Shown: positions 23,925 through 35,192, counted from the stretch's first letter. The stretch is DNA of 64,000 nucleotides from Ochotona curzoniae (GCF_017591425.1 NW_024466599.1:73698501-73762500), one strand, 5' to 3'. A program made the numbers and translations. Notes: a model not told the origin generated them from the letters alone.

Positions 23925-24502
23925 CACGGTGATTGAAAAATTATGTGAAAGAGCCCGACACAGTGGCCTAGTGGCTAAAGTCCTCACCTTGCACACACCA
24001 GGATTGCATATGAGTGTCAGTACTAATTCCAGTGGCTCCACTTTCCATCCGGCTTCCTGCTTGTGGCCTGGGAAAGCAGTCAAGGACGACCCAAAGCCTT
24101 GGGACCCTGCACCCATGTGGGAGACCCCATAAAAGTCTTAGGGCTCCTGGCTTTGGATTGTCTCAGCTCTGGCTATTGCGGCCACTTGGGAAGTGAATCA
24201 GCAGACAGAAGATCTTCTTCTCTGTCTCTTCTCCTCTCTGTATATCTGACTTTTCAATTAAAAAAAAAAAACATAAATCTTTAAAAAAAAGAAAAAGAAA
24301 AATTATGTTCCGGGGCCAATTCTGACCCACTACTTACTTTTATAAATAAAGATTTATTGGAACATGGCATTGTGCATTCCTTCACATATTTTGCATAACT
24401 GTTTTTGTGCTAACATAGCAGGATTGAGTGACTGCATGGCCCACAAAGCCTACAATATTTATGATCTGCTCCTTTACAGAAAAAAAAGTTTGCCAAGCTC
24501 TG
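23925..24502 (-). mobile_element. hAT-Charlie-type DNA transposon (MER1/MER58-like), split by a SINE
   Basis: From about 24300 the text matches the complement of a nonautonomous hAT element in order: ggggccaattctgaccc, ttataaataaagatttattgg, catggcccacaaagcct, acaatatttatgatctg, ctttacagaaaa, and the terminal gtttgccaagctctg. The left end lies at about 23925-23946 (cacggtgattgaaaaattat), separated by the CSINE at 23947-24296. No transposase is encoded; it moved using enzymes supplied elsewhere and is now a fossil. Confidence 0.75.
23951..24296 (+). mobile_element. CSINE (sense) inserted in a hAT fossil
   Basis: A full-length sense copy: head gagcccgacacagtggccta, middle ctgcttgtggcctgggaaag, then gcagacagaagatcttcttc and a long A-rich tail. 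It is flanked by a perfect 12-bp target-site duplication, gaaaaattatgt, at 23935-23946 and 24297-24308. The four bases 23947-23950 are extra 5' nucleotides. The duplicated site lies inside the older DNA transposon, which sets the relative ages. Confidence 0.96.
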
Positions 24503-26427
24503 GTTTTCCATATTAGACTTCACGCAGAAAATCAAGGAAGGGAAAATTTCACACAGAATCAGCAGGAAATAGCTTTATGTCTATAATTGGAATGGCTTTA
24601 TGAGTAGGAAGATGCTCCCCAGAAAAAGACTTCTAGATGGGCCTGATGGAAAACTTCACTGATCTGTAGGGAATGCCTGCTCTTACTCTCCTGTTAAGTG
24701 TGAAAGCATCTCTAAGCAGCCTCCTAAATGCCCTCTTTCCTCCCCATAATATTAATTCTCAAATGCAATCCACATGCTTCCTATTAAGGAAGGCTGTAGG
24801 AAGAAATTCTCAACATGATGCTGCAGTTTTCTGTAAAAATTACAATTTTGTTTCCTTTTTTTTACAGTTTATATCTGTGACATTTTCTTTGTGAATACAT
24901 GGATATCAGAAGGATTGCTCTTTCCTTAATATTTTTTGTCATGTTGAGAGTTAAGATAAGGTCATTTAAAAATGTTCTTCCATTGTGAAATAACTATATG
25001 GGCTTCAAAATATTTTGCATGAAAGTAAACATTTTTTAATTCAACTTTTAATTGAATTTATGAAATATGCTCATATATATCTGGATATCATTGGGTCTAT
25101 GTTTTGTTGACACTATTGAAAATATATTCTCTAATCTGAAGACTTCTGGTTCTTGAGGGGAGTCAGTTAAACTTTATTTCATGTTACTGTATTTTAGTTT
25201 ACTGTAAATTGAGATGTATGGGGTAATAAAGTCAGCTTTTTTTTTTTAAGAAAAACATATCTTCCAAAAATAATAGCCAAGAGATAAACACATGGAAGGG
25301 AGAAATAAAAGAATCATTTTCTAGGTTGGGCCAAATTGAAAAAAAGAAATGACTAGGTAAACTTTCAGTAAGAATAAATGGGGGAAAACAAAGTGCATTG
25401 CCTTGTGGTTTCAGAAAAGGCATACAGCTAGAAGGGAAAACCTCACTGGATTTAGCAGAAGTAAGAATTAGTGTCAAAATGTACTTACACAATGACCAAG
25501 CAAATGAAATGTGTGAACTGGACACCCTTTCCTGGCTGTGGTCTGGCTGTGGGGCTGGGGCCGTTTCCTCGAACTAATGAGACCCGACAACATCAGCAGT
25601 ATTTTCTCAACTGCCCTTAGCGGTTCTCTAATCCTATGTTCTGTTACAGGCTGATTACTTTCTTGGTAAAATGGAATGGCTGAGTTTTAAAATAAAAGGG
25701 TATTTTTTTTTTTACCATTTCCAATGTTGAGTCATTTCATGGGATCTCAGAGATTGTAAAGGAGGACACTGCCCTTCTTCTTTAGTCACGTGACGAATCA
25801 TGGGTGTTCACCCTGGTAATCCTAAAGCACCTGCCGGCACATGCTAAAGATGAAGGGAAATCATACAATGATATTTACCCGAAAGTGCATACATGGCTCA
25901 TTCACATCTGTTTTTCGATTCAGATATTGAAAGTTTCCAAGTGAAAGTATTAAATGAGTCAAATCCACTTTAGGCAGACTTTATCATAACACTTATCCTA
26001 CACTAATGAAAGAAATGTACAGCAATAGCAGTAGTCCTATACAAAATTGCAGTCTAGCTTTATTTGTTCATTCATATACTCAATGGTTACATGTTTATAT
26101 AGTTCCAATTCTTCCCTCAGCCCTCAACAGACACCCTAGTATTTAAAAACTTTCAATCTGTCTGTTTTTCATTCTTACTGACTACAGTATCTAGCATTTC
26201 CAGTATTACATTGATATCATCACTTAGTGTTGATATTATTACATTGCTTCCAACTCCATGGAGAAAGAAAATATTTTCACTTTCCTTTTAGTATGAAGAC
26301 ATTTTCTGGTTGTGCCTTACTAAGTTGAAGCACATCCTTGATACAGTTTATTTAGTAGGATTAAAACATTTGATATGCTCACAGAACCGCTGCTTTAGAA
26401 GGTTCATGTGATGGGGTGCACTGAGAC
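24503..26427. other. Noncoding DNA without recognised repeats
   Basis: No SINE, LINE or gene over 1.9 kb. T- and A-runs occur near 25240 and 25700. The minus-strand frame at 25232-25525 has serine/phenylalanine-rich chance composition and no domain. Confidence 0.4.
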
Positions 26428-26990
26428 TTTATTTTTTTTAATTTTTATTTCTCAGGATACAGCCCCATAAACTCAGGGATTTTCCTTCCTTCCTCCCCAT
26501 CCTGCATCGTTTCCCTCTGTTATTGCCCTGGTATAGCCCTTCAGCGACAGACACACGTCATCATTCTGCTATTTAAGTATCAGGACGATGTAGGCATAGA
26601 CAAAGGTAGAAATCCCCACAATGTATTTTCAAGGTATTTTTAAACAGTGTCTTTGGGATTTTTCCTTTTATTTGAGAGTAAAGATATCTACAGCAACGTG
26701 TTGTCACTTCTTGATATGCCAGTCTCAATTATGTAGTTCCTCTATGTGGGGCTATACATGTACCTATGTATCTATTGCTCTTGCTTTCTGCATGAATTTA
26801 TAGCACAGAGAACAAATGATATTTGTCATTTTGAAATTGGCCTATTTCACTGAGAACAATTGTCTTTAGTGGGGATAATTTTGTTTCAAATGGTAAGATT
26901 TAATTTTTAGTGGCTGAGTAGTATTCCATGGGGGTAGAGGTACCACCATTTCTTTATATATTCCTCTTTTGATGGGCTTCTGGAATTGCT
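26428..26990 (-). mobile_element. Lagomorph LINE-1 3' end (antisense)
   Basis: A T-rich left end (reversed A-tail) is followed by the complement of a LINE-1 3' UTR with the 'gggattttccttccttcc' block, 'tcatcattctgctatttaag', and then the end of ORF2 ('tggctgagtagtattccatg', 'tatattcctcttttgatggg'). It shares its 3' terminal core with the copies at 34318 and 37447. It is 5'-truncated and non-functional. Confidence 0.72.
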
Positions 26991-27770
26991 AGCTGAGGCA
27001 TTTAGGGTAGCTGAGAGCCTTTTGAAGGGCCATTCCACTATTTAATTCTTAGGATCAGAGCATTGTTTTTTCTCATTTAAATTGTAATTGCTTCTCTTCT
27101 CGTATGCCCCGTGATTTTCAATTGCACTTTTCATCTACTGAACTTTCATGCTGATCTTCTGAGTCTGTATTTTGTTTTGGCAGGCAATAATCCCCTTATG
27201 TTTAGAACCATTTTGGCAGCTGCATTTCCAAGGCAGGTTACTTGCCAGTGTCTGTATGATGTCATTTTGGTGTTCCTTGCATGGCTTTCCTGGTACTGCT
27301 AAGAGTCCCTGCTTTCCCGTACGATATCCTTTAGTGGGTTAAAAGTGAATTCTCTTGTCAGGTTTCCCAGTGTTTGGCAAATGAGAAGGGAATCAAATCG
27401 TCATAGACCAAATCAAGTAATCTATTTTGGCAGGTTCTGTCTGTCTGTTTCTTGGGAGGACTTAGAGTGTCAAACGTGTAGATGGAGATGCTTTCTTCAA
27501 CCCACCTGGGTGGTACCCATATTCCCTCCCTTGTCTTTGAGTGGCAGAGGTTGCAATCTACCATTCTTGCTGTCTGATGCTCTCACACCTCCGCTAGTCT
27601 GCCCGGCAGTGTACAGAATCACAGACTTGTGGCCACAAAGAGGGTGCTTTGCACGGTCCTCTTACTGGACACATATTTTGTTGTCTGCATATATGTTAAC
27701 TGCAATGTTAAAATCAGAGAGTACATCCTTAGCGTGTGTAGCAGCATTAAGCTAAGCTATTTGATTTCCG
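26991..27770. other. Unassigned 780-bp segment next to LINE-1
   Basis: Smooth, mixed-composition sequence with a 136-codon plus-strand frame at 27345-27755 that has no recognisable domain. It may be a different part of the antisense LINE-1 (for example a 5' region joined by deletion), another dispersed repeat, or unique DNA. I cannot decide by reading. Confidence 0.3.
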
Positions 27771-28699
27771 TTACACAAATTTGGAGGCCTAAGTGCTAGC
27801 TGTTGTTTCTTATTTAAGAGACCATTAACCTTTATAAGGATGGCGATGATGATATCTAATTTTGGAAACAGAATACGACTGTTTCAATAAGCCGGTCTAT
27901 GAAAGCTATGGGGAACATTAACCTTTATGGTACCTTAGCACTCCAGAACTTCACCCCCTGTTCTTAGAACAACAATGTCTATTCAAAAGGTTGAGAAGAT
28001 TGAGAACGTGGGAACAAATAGGCAAAAGGATCCATTTTGCTGGAGAAACCAAAAAGTGCAAAAAAGATGCTCCCCGGAATTAAGACACTGACATTGAACG
28101 CTGTTCTTCAAAAATGAAGACCACAAGCAACGTATATGATTATAAGATAGCACGGCTGCTCTTACTTGAGAGCAAATCTCAGACTCAATACCTAAGACTC
28201 ACTGCGAATCTGTTACTAGAGAAAAAGGTAATTTTAAAGTTGTTTTTAATATAGTAGTGCCCGTGCCTTTGAAAGCATACTGAGGTCTTTCTGAATTTAG
28301 GACAATGTTGTTAACAGTGTGTAGCTCAAGTTTGGGCCAAAACAAAGTTATTGATAATTTCGTATTAGGCTAATGTAGCAAGGGAAGCAAATTGTTAAGT
28401 ACTGTCTACAAATACATGTTTATTATTACCCCAAATTAACATGTATATATATGTATATATACACCTGTGAAAGACAGAATTAAAAGTTTCTACGAAGTGC
28501 GTATAGACAGAAAGTGATCTGAGGAAGTCTAAAATAATTCCATTTCTCTTTGATATGGTTCCTGAAATATTTCAAATTACAAACAATGCAATTTCAAGTA
28601 AATGATTGCACATATTCCTACTTTTAATATTATTATGTCTCCGATTCCATTACCTTTGCAAAACAAAATAAACAACTGAAAAAGTGTCATATTCAGAGT
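27771..28699. other. AT-rich noncoding DNA
   Basis: No gene or recent repeat seen. A short TATATATGTATATATA stretch lies near 28443. Confidence 0.4.
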
Positions 28700-29360
28700 T
28701 GAAAAGAATTGTCCAGACCTTTGGTGATCCTAAAGCATGCCAAATTCATTTTTGATTAGGCTTAGGGCACACAGGATTAAGTTTGGAAGTTAAAGATGTT
28801 TCTCTTTAGCGATGATTTGGCACCACTCAGAGTTACAGCAGGTTCATTTCGTGAGCAACTTTCTCTTTGATTGCTGACATGTTTCACTCTCTCTCACGTA
28901 CTACCAACTACACATAGTTTTTGTTTATTGTCTTTCCTTTTGAGAAGAGTCAGCAGAAATTGTGTTCAAAGTCTCTTTGAGAACAAGACCATGGATCTCC
29001 AGGGAGAGACTCAAACCACCTTTTTTTTGTCACTCTCAGCTGTAATTTAAGGTATCAGCCTTAAATTATTTAGCAGTTTATAAGTATAAATAATTCACCA
29101 GTCAACAAGTAATGTGACAGCCCATTAATCAGCCCAAGAACATGAGCGCAGGTGTCAGGAATTGGGCGAAGTCCGGAGGAGGTCAGCACGCGCGAAGCAT
29201 TCCTCCTTTCTTTTCCTTTTCTCAGATAGGACCTGCTCTGTTTGCGCATCGAGTTAATTGGAGCTCACCTTGAGAGGTGCAGTCAAGAACTCTACTGCTC
29301 AGAAACAGAATAAAACTTGGTGCTATTCTGACGCTGACTTGTTCACCCTTTATGTTCACT
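28700..29360. other. Candidate conserved noncoding element with an inverted repeat
   Basis: This stretch has no recognised repeat. It holds a perfect 10-bp inverted repeat at 29043-29068 (TAATTTAAGG, six-base spacer, CCTTAAATTA), AT-rich homeodomain-like sites, and then a GC-richer part at 29135-29200 with CpGs. The texture suits a developmental enhancer. There is no coding frame. Confidence 0.35.
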
Positions 29361-29431
29361 GAAGGAGAATTGCATGTTGAGCAATGAAAATAAAGAATAA
29401 CATGGGGCAGTGATGATTATGTTTTACAAAG

Positions 29432-29870
29432 TGCTTCAGACTGTTTTCTGTAACTGTAACAAAATACTTGAGACTGGATATTTCATTAAAGAAAAAAAAA
29501 ACGATATTTATTCAGCTCATAGTTTATAGGGTGGGAAGTTTCAGTTCAGGCAGCCTGCTCGCGTTGGCTCCTGGGGAGGACGTGGTTGCACAAACAGCGG
29601 CATAATGCCGAGTACATGGGGCACAGATCACAGAGCGCGACAGGAGGAGGGCTTCCGTGGCTAGCTGCAGTTTTTTCGCTTTTCAATCACAAGAGGACTT
29701 ACCTACACCTCATGCCGACTACCTTAAAGAACCCACAATGTCTACCTTCCCCCGGGCTCTATCTCTCAAGGGAACCACCACCTCAGAACCGCCAGACTGA
29801 AGGCCCAGTTTCCAGGAAATGCTCTTTGCAAGGGACACACTTGCACGATAGCCTACATGTTATAAATAAT
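29432..29870. mobile_element. Ancient mammalian dispersed repeat, family unassigned
   Basis: The opening 'ctgtaactgtaacaaaatac' and 'ttgagactggatatttcatt' followed by 'tatttattcagctcatagtt' and 'gggtgggaagtt' strongly resembles a common old eutherian repeat (MaLR-like or DNA-transposon-like; I cannot settle which). The distal part, with 'ccgactaccttaaagaaccc', also fits. It contains a 96-codon frame (29586-29876) that is fortuitous. Confidence 0.55.
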
Positions 29871-29879
29871 TTATGATAG

Positions 29880-30215
29880 CCTTTGATGTTTGTGTATATA
29901 TGTATATATACAGAATGACAGAGAGAGGGTTAGAGATAAAAAGAGAGAGAATGAGAGTGAGACAAAGAGAGACAGAAAGAGACAGAAATCTTGCATTTAC
30001 AGATTCTCTCCCCAAATGACCACAGCAGCCTGGTCTGGGCCCAGCTGAATTCATAATTTGGGAACTCCATCTGGGTCTCTCATGTCTGTGGCAGGGATCC
30101 AGATACATGGGCCTTGATGTACCCTGCCTCTCACACACTAATGGAAGCCTGGATTGCAAGTATACAATAGCTAGGTTTCAGTTAGACTCTGATGTATGTA
30201 TCCTCAGCAGTGGCT
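29880..30215 (-). mobile_element. Old CSINE (antisense)
   Basis: An AG-rich segment (about 29920-29990) precedes the diagnostic 'ctccccaaatgaccacagca' and 'gggaactccatctgggtctc' blocks, then a degraded reversed head. High divergence and no target-site duplication. Confidence 0.75.
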
Positions 30216-30264
30216 TAACTCACAGTGAATTGACTATGTAATTTACTTTCATTTTCTTGTCTGC

Positions 30265-30470
30265 ACAATATATATATATTTTTAAAAGAAATTATATATG
30301 TGTATGAGAGGCATAACTCTCCCATCCCAGATTCATACTGTAATAAACGCCATGGCTAGACAGGACCAGGCTAAAACTTGAAGCGAAAAGCTCTGTTCAG
30401 GTCTTGCATACGAGTGACAAACACCCATGTAGTGAAGCCATCCTGGACGAGAAATTTTCAACAGCTTTCA
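30265..30470 (-). mobile_element. Probable CSINE remnant (antisense)
   Basis: Weak matches to the family: 'gaagcgaaaagctctgttca', 'ggtcttgcatacgagtgaca' and 'acacccatgtagtgaagcc' in antisense order after a TA-rich tail-like tract. Very decayed. Confidence 0.45.
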
Positions 30471-31759
30471 ACTAAAATTTATTTAAACTTAAGGATCGGG
30501 ATGGTTTCTGGAGTTGTGATGTATGAACAGTAGAGCGTGAATACAGAATAGGAAGACAGTTCAGAACTTAACCTAAAGACTTTGATTTACGGATTTTAAA
30601 TCACGGACATCCCAACTGTTTTTACAGGCTCTGGTCCTAGTATCTTCTCTTAGCAAATTTGTTTTTGAGCATTGGGTACCAAAATTCCCCTCCTTTGTCT
30701 GTGAGTTCTAGCAAAAGTATGCCAATTTCCAAGAATGCCCTTTGGATTTTTGGTTTAAAATTCAGACTGTGAATCAATTTTTATTCTACAATAAGGGTTT
30801 ATCTCTCACCTAGATCTCTTCAGCTTGCAAAGTGCATTATACCACTTCCCATGAAAGCAGCAACGTATGTGACTTTAAAATGTATTCAAAATTTGTAAAA
30901 AAAATGACTGATAAGGATATTCTTTAATGGAATTGCGTACTGTCTACAGAAAAAGAACAAGTGAACTCTAAATAAATATTTGTTATACAGATCCTCGTTT
31001 TACATACTAGAATGAAAAACCAGCCAAGTAGGTATTCAACTGGACATTCTAGCAGTCTCTATCTGCTCCTGCACTAACAATCAAAGCACAAATATGCCTA
31101 AAATTTTTATTTTTCCTTTTATCTTCAAGTTAATCTACTCCATCTCAGCTGTTGGTGTCTCCAGGAGAATCGACCCCCAGGAGCAGAGCACCCATTTCTC
31201 AGGGCAAGTTCTTGGGAGATTTTGTTGGGCCAGAGAGAAAACCTTTGTGTTTTTTTCCATTGAAAAATCTAAACCAGAAATTGTAGTTTATTTTTCTTTC
31301 AGCATGACCATACAGTATCATTTGCTTATGTAGTAAAGGATGCGGGTGTTGAGACTGTACCCAATGTTTACAAAGAAGGTTTGTTTGCACTATTATCCAA
31401 CAAGCAGCAAAGGTAACGGAGACTTTGGGCAGTTGTCTTCGGTCTTCATGTCATATTTATTTATTCAACTTATTCTCATTTAAAAGTGAAGCTCTGTTCT
31501 CAAACTCTTCACAGACACAAACCCTAATCTAGAGTCCACCTGATGCTTCTTCAACCTTGATGATCCTGAGACATCTGGTCTCCTCTCTGAATTGTCAATG
31601 GTCTTATCAGGCTCCATGCACTAAGGAAAGAAGTCTTCAAATATTTCAGGACTTAGTTTGTGTCACAAAACAAACACATTAGCAAACAAATTCTAGATTG
31701 CTGAATGAGGTTTCAGAGTGAGAATCCAATTAAAGTCTGACTTCAAAATTCACACCCCT

Positions 31760-31761
<2 letters not shown>
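30471..31761. other. Noncoding DNA, nothing recognised
   Basis: About 1.3 kb with no gene and no repeat that I can name. The frames at 31094-31333 (plus) and 31199-31390 (minus) overlap and are unconvincing. Confidence 0.4.

Positions 31762-31844
<83 letters not shown>
31762..31844. repeat. (CA)n microsatellite
   Basis: About 83 bases of CA repeat with a single phase-breaking interruption near 31790, where CACA is followed by ACAC. It is the longest dinucleotide tract in the window, and its reading frames (poly-Thr/His) are artefacts. Confidence 0.97.
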
Positions 31845-31849
<5 letters not shown>

Positions 31850-32144
31850 TGCCTTCTAGCCCGATTTAAGCACCGCAAGACGTTGTTTCCTGATTTCCAT
31901 CCAGAGGACTCTTCCTTTATCACTTAGACCTGAACACGCTTCAGATTTCTTCTGTAGTACAACCATCCCGTTCACCCAAAGCTGAAGGACACCTTTGTCT
32001 CTGAGAGCTGGGAATGACTAGTATATTGATATGCTTTAATCATATATGTATATATAATATGCTTTTGCATGAGAACTCAGTGTTGCTATGTCACTTCAGT
32101 TCATTTTAGTATAATTTCAACTGAGTGTTTCACTTCTTAATTAA
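31845..32144. other. Noncoding spacer
   Basis: Nothing recognised between the CA tract and the following SINE. Confidence 0.35.
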
Positions 32145-32450
32145 AAGGTTCATTTTTATTTATGTGAAAGAACAACAGGAGAGAAAGAGAGAGAGAGAGA
32201 GAGAAGAGAGAGAAGAGATAGATCTTCCATCTGTTGGTTTACTTCCCAAATGACTGTGAGAGTCTGGTCTGGGCCAGGACAAGGTCAAGAACTCAACCCC
32301 GGGCTCCCAAGCCAATGGCAGGAACCCAAGCACAGGAGGTGCATTCTTATGCCTTTCCAGGCACTTTGTATGGAAGCTGGATGAGAGGCAAAACAAGTGG
32401 GAATCAAAGCAGAGCTCCGACTTGAACTGCTGTGCCATGTGCCAGGCTCA
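32145..32450 (-). mobile_element. Old CSINE2-like copy (antisense) with expanded (GA)n
   Basis: The tail tcatttttatttatgtgaaa leads into a (GA)n expansion at about 32178-32218, the position where the family carries a short CT-rich stretch. Then come 'tagatcttccatctgttggt', 'tctggtctgggccaggacaa' and a reversed head. The CSINE2-type core marks it as older than the copies at 12419 and 50178. Confidence 0.82.
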
Positions 32451-33439
32451 TGAATGCTTCATTTCTCACGCTGCATTTCACTATGTAGCAAAAATACTTT
32501 TGTGAGTTCCCTGATTCCACAACATGACTCATGCAGGTCTTCTCTTCCTTTAGGTATCTGTCACCCTTCTGTGAGCAAGTCCCCGTAAGATATCAACATC
32601 TATTAAACCTAACCTGTCCTAAAAGTTATCAAGAGGTAGGGGAAATGAATTTGAAGAGTGGTCACGTACAACAGAGCCAACTGTGCTTGTTGAGCCCACC
32701 TGTGCTCCTGCAGCCTCTGCATCATGGGGATGTTGATGAGGGAGCCTTCTTTTTGGTCCTTCTTATTGCCAACAACTTGGTTTGTTTCTTACTCTTCACA
32801 CTCTTCATATTTTGTTTTCTCTGCATTTCTGTGTCTTTGCTCCCTAATCTCCTTTCCCATGAGAAGTCCTGGCTGCAGTCTACTTTAAAGAGTTGCAAAA
32901 ATATTTCTCTTTGTTTTGCTTCTTCTAGCCCAGGTCTGCTTAGAAAAAGAAATATTCAGTAAAAAGGAAAAATTACAGTAAAAGTTACCCATGTGTTTCT
33001 TTACATAAAATCAATCATGTTTGTAAAAGTTGAATTGTGTTGTGGTTCTAAATGGCAAATTTTTTTTGCATATCCTGTCCATTGATTGCTGTGTGAGGAC
33101 CTATTCCTCGCACTTCTCATTCACTTTGTGCACAACTTAAAATAATTTGATTTATACCTACCCTATATCCTTCTCAATTCATGTACTTAACATTCCTTTT
33201 GAAACTTTCATGACAAGTCACTGAAGTGGCAGGCCCAGGGCCAAGCAACAGCAAGGCAGTGAGATATTTATGGAGACAACTCACAAACTCTTGCAGTCAC
33301 CTACTATTTTAAAAACCATCACGGAAGTGAGCACAAAGAATGTCAGTATGCACCAGGCACACACATGCTGTCCCTGTCGGTATGGGAAGCATCGCTTCTC
33401 AAGTTCCCCACCCTGGTACCTCGCCGTGCTCATTAAAGA
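32451..33439. other. Noncoding DNA with a 143-codon chance frame
   Basis: No repeat recognised. The plus-strand frame at 32531-32962 is hydrophobic in its middle but has no family signature, and it sits in unremarkable sequence. I do not call it a gene. Confidence 0.4.
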
Positions 33440-33592
33440 TTTACCTTAAGCTTCACCTCATGGGCAAGCCTTCTGCTCGGCATCATTCCGTGCCAAAGTC
33501 TGCGATTCCTTCATTTGTCCATATTCCATGGCTAGCACAGCATTTGGCACAGAACTGGCAATCAGCATGTATTTATTGAATTAATTAAAAGA
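33440..33592 (+). mobile_element. L2-like LINE 3' end (sense)
   Basis: The stretch 'ctagcacagcatttggcaca' followed by 'atgtatttattgaattaatt' matches the characteristic end of mammalian L2 LINEs (a 'cctagcacagtgcctggcac' block then 'aataaatgtttgttgaatg'). Only the last 100 or so bases are recognisable. Confidence 0.55.
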
Positions 33593-34281
33593 TGTTTTTA
33601 TCTGTCAGGAGCTCAAGGCGTGAATCAAAGCAAAGAAATCTTATCAAAAGAAAAAGCAATACTGACCAACTGTGTATTTCTTAGGAGAAAACAATGATAA
33701 AATCTATCCTGGCATTAAATAGAGCAGAAATTAAAAGATTTTTGGTCACCACGTACCAGGGATTTTGTATTTTTAAAAATCTCTTTGCTTTTTATTATTA
33801 TCATACTTTGTACTTTTTTCCTTAACCATTCATTTATATTACATATTCAGTAAGATTTCAGTATTCAGAAAATATATTTTTACCTTTAAAATAATATTTT
33901 TTCTTTCCAGAAAATAGGATAAAATTTCCAAAAGTTAATTGAAAAAGAAATTTAAAAATAGATTTAATTTGATGCCAGATAGTTGAAATTCATGCATAAT
34001 TTTTCCATAACATATATTTTCTGGGAGCTTTTAAAAGTACCTTTGTATCATCTGGGTTCTTATAATAGAGTAACCAGGGAAGAATTCCATAGACACAGAG
34101 AACCATATGTATGTGTGTGTGTGGGGGGGGTGGTTATAATGCAGGGAAACTATGTTGTTTCTGAGAATTAAAGAAAACAAGAAATCAGTTATAGTACCAA
34201 AAACCAAAAAAGGTACTCACTATGAGGTGAATATTATTCCCAATAATAAATAAAATCTCCTTTTCTTTTTAACTATGGCTT
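33593..34281. other. AT-rich noncoding DNA
   Basis: No gene or nameable repeat. A run of eight G lies near 34122-34129. Confidence 0.35.
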
Positions 34282-34905
34282 TTAAGTAACATTTATTTAC
34301 TTGAAAGGCAAACAGAATAACAGGAGGACGTCTCATGAAAACTGTTAAATATACATTAACAATAGGATGGTAGATGATGCCCTATTGGCTATACCTACAA
34401 TATCATGATACACTTAACATAGCAGACTGCTGAACTTGACCTGTTGCTTTGATTACAATAAAACAGAAAAAAAAATAGTGTGGAGGTATGGAGGATTGGA
34501 GAGGATGGACAGAGAATCCCTGTGCCTACAGAAACATATCATAAAAAAGAGTAAGACAAACAAAAAACAAAGCATAAAAAAGTTAAAAAAAAAAAGAAAG
34601 GCAGACAGAAAGAAATGGATGAAAGACACGCATGTGTGAACAAGAAAGACTCTTCCATCCTTTGGTTCACTCCCCAAATGGCTGCAATAGCTGGGTTTGG
34701 CTGTGTCGAAGTAAAAGCCAGGAGTTTCTTCCAGATCTTTCATGCAGGAGATAGGAGCCCAAACTTGAGTCATGTTCTGCTTCTTTCCCTAGCGCATTAG
34801 CAGGGAGCTGAATGGGAAGTAGAACAATCCGCATATAAACCTATACCCACACAGGATGCTAATACCACAGTAAATGGCTTCACTTGGCAGACCACAGTGC
34901 CAGTT
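34282..34905 (-). mobile_element. Old CSINE (antisense), interrupted in its tail
   Basis: The reversed tail (acatttatttacttgaaagg) lies at 34289-34317. The body resumes at about 34611 and continues through 'tggttcactccccaaatggc' and 'ccaggagtttcttccagatc' to a degraded head near 34905. A later retroposed fragment (34318-34595) with its own target duplication sits between the two parts. Confidence 0.8.
34318..34595 (+). mobile_element. LINE-1 3' terminal fragment inserted in a SINE (sense)
   Basis: A 278-bp insertion ending in an A-run, bounded by a 15-bp repeat with one mismatch: gaaaggcaaacagaa at 34303-34317 and gaaaggcagacagaa at 34596-34610. Its end (a 'gagaatccctgtgcctacag' core, 'catatcataaaaa', then A-rich) matches the lagomorph LINE-1 3' ends seen reversed at 37447 and 26428. 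This is a severely 5'-truncated LINE-1 insertion. Confidence 0.75.
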
Positions 34906-34939
34906 CTGCCATTACAGGTTTGTAAAAAACGGTCAGTTT

Positions 34940-35055
34940 TTAAATTTGAAACACGCACACACACAGATTCAAAGAGAGAACAGGACACATAAAGAGGGAA
35001 AATGCTCATCCACTGGTTCACACTCCAAAGAGCCACAGGGGCTAGGGCTGAAAGC
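34940..35055 (-). mobile_element. CSINE tail-half fragment (antisense)
   Basis: AG-rich sequence then 'catccactggttcacactcc' and 'aaagagccacaggggctagg', matching the 3' half of the family in antisense. The head half is absent. Confidence 0.65.
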
Positions 35056-35140
35056 AATAATAATTTTCTCATGAACTAGAGTAAATATCTAGTGTCATCT
35101 TTACGTCTATCTAGCTAGCTAGCTATGTATCTCTATCTAT

Positions 35141-35192
35141 CACACACACAAATATATATAAATATATTTAGACATATATATTTGTGTGTGTG
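35141..35192. repeat. CA/TA inverted repeat (potential cruciform)
   Basis: Two perfect 19-bp arms, 35141-35159 and 35174-35192, are reverse complements of each other with a 14-base AT-rich spacer. The left arm is (CA)n running into AT alternation and the right arm is its mirror in TG. Short TAGC tetranucleotide repeats lie just upstream near 35110. Confidence 0.9.

Noticed and set aside
27345..27755. 136-codon frame beside LINE-1
   Set aside because: It does not resemble LINE-1 ORF1 or ORF2 or any other family I know; best kept as unassigned repeat-like DNA.
32531..32962. 143-codon frame with a hydrophobic middle
   Set aside because: Hydrophobic content follows from T-rich DNA; no homologous family comes to mind and there is no supporting promoter or splice signal.
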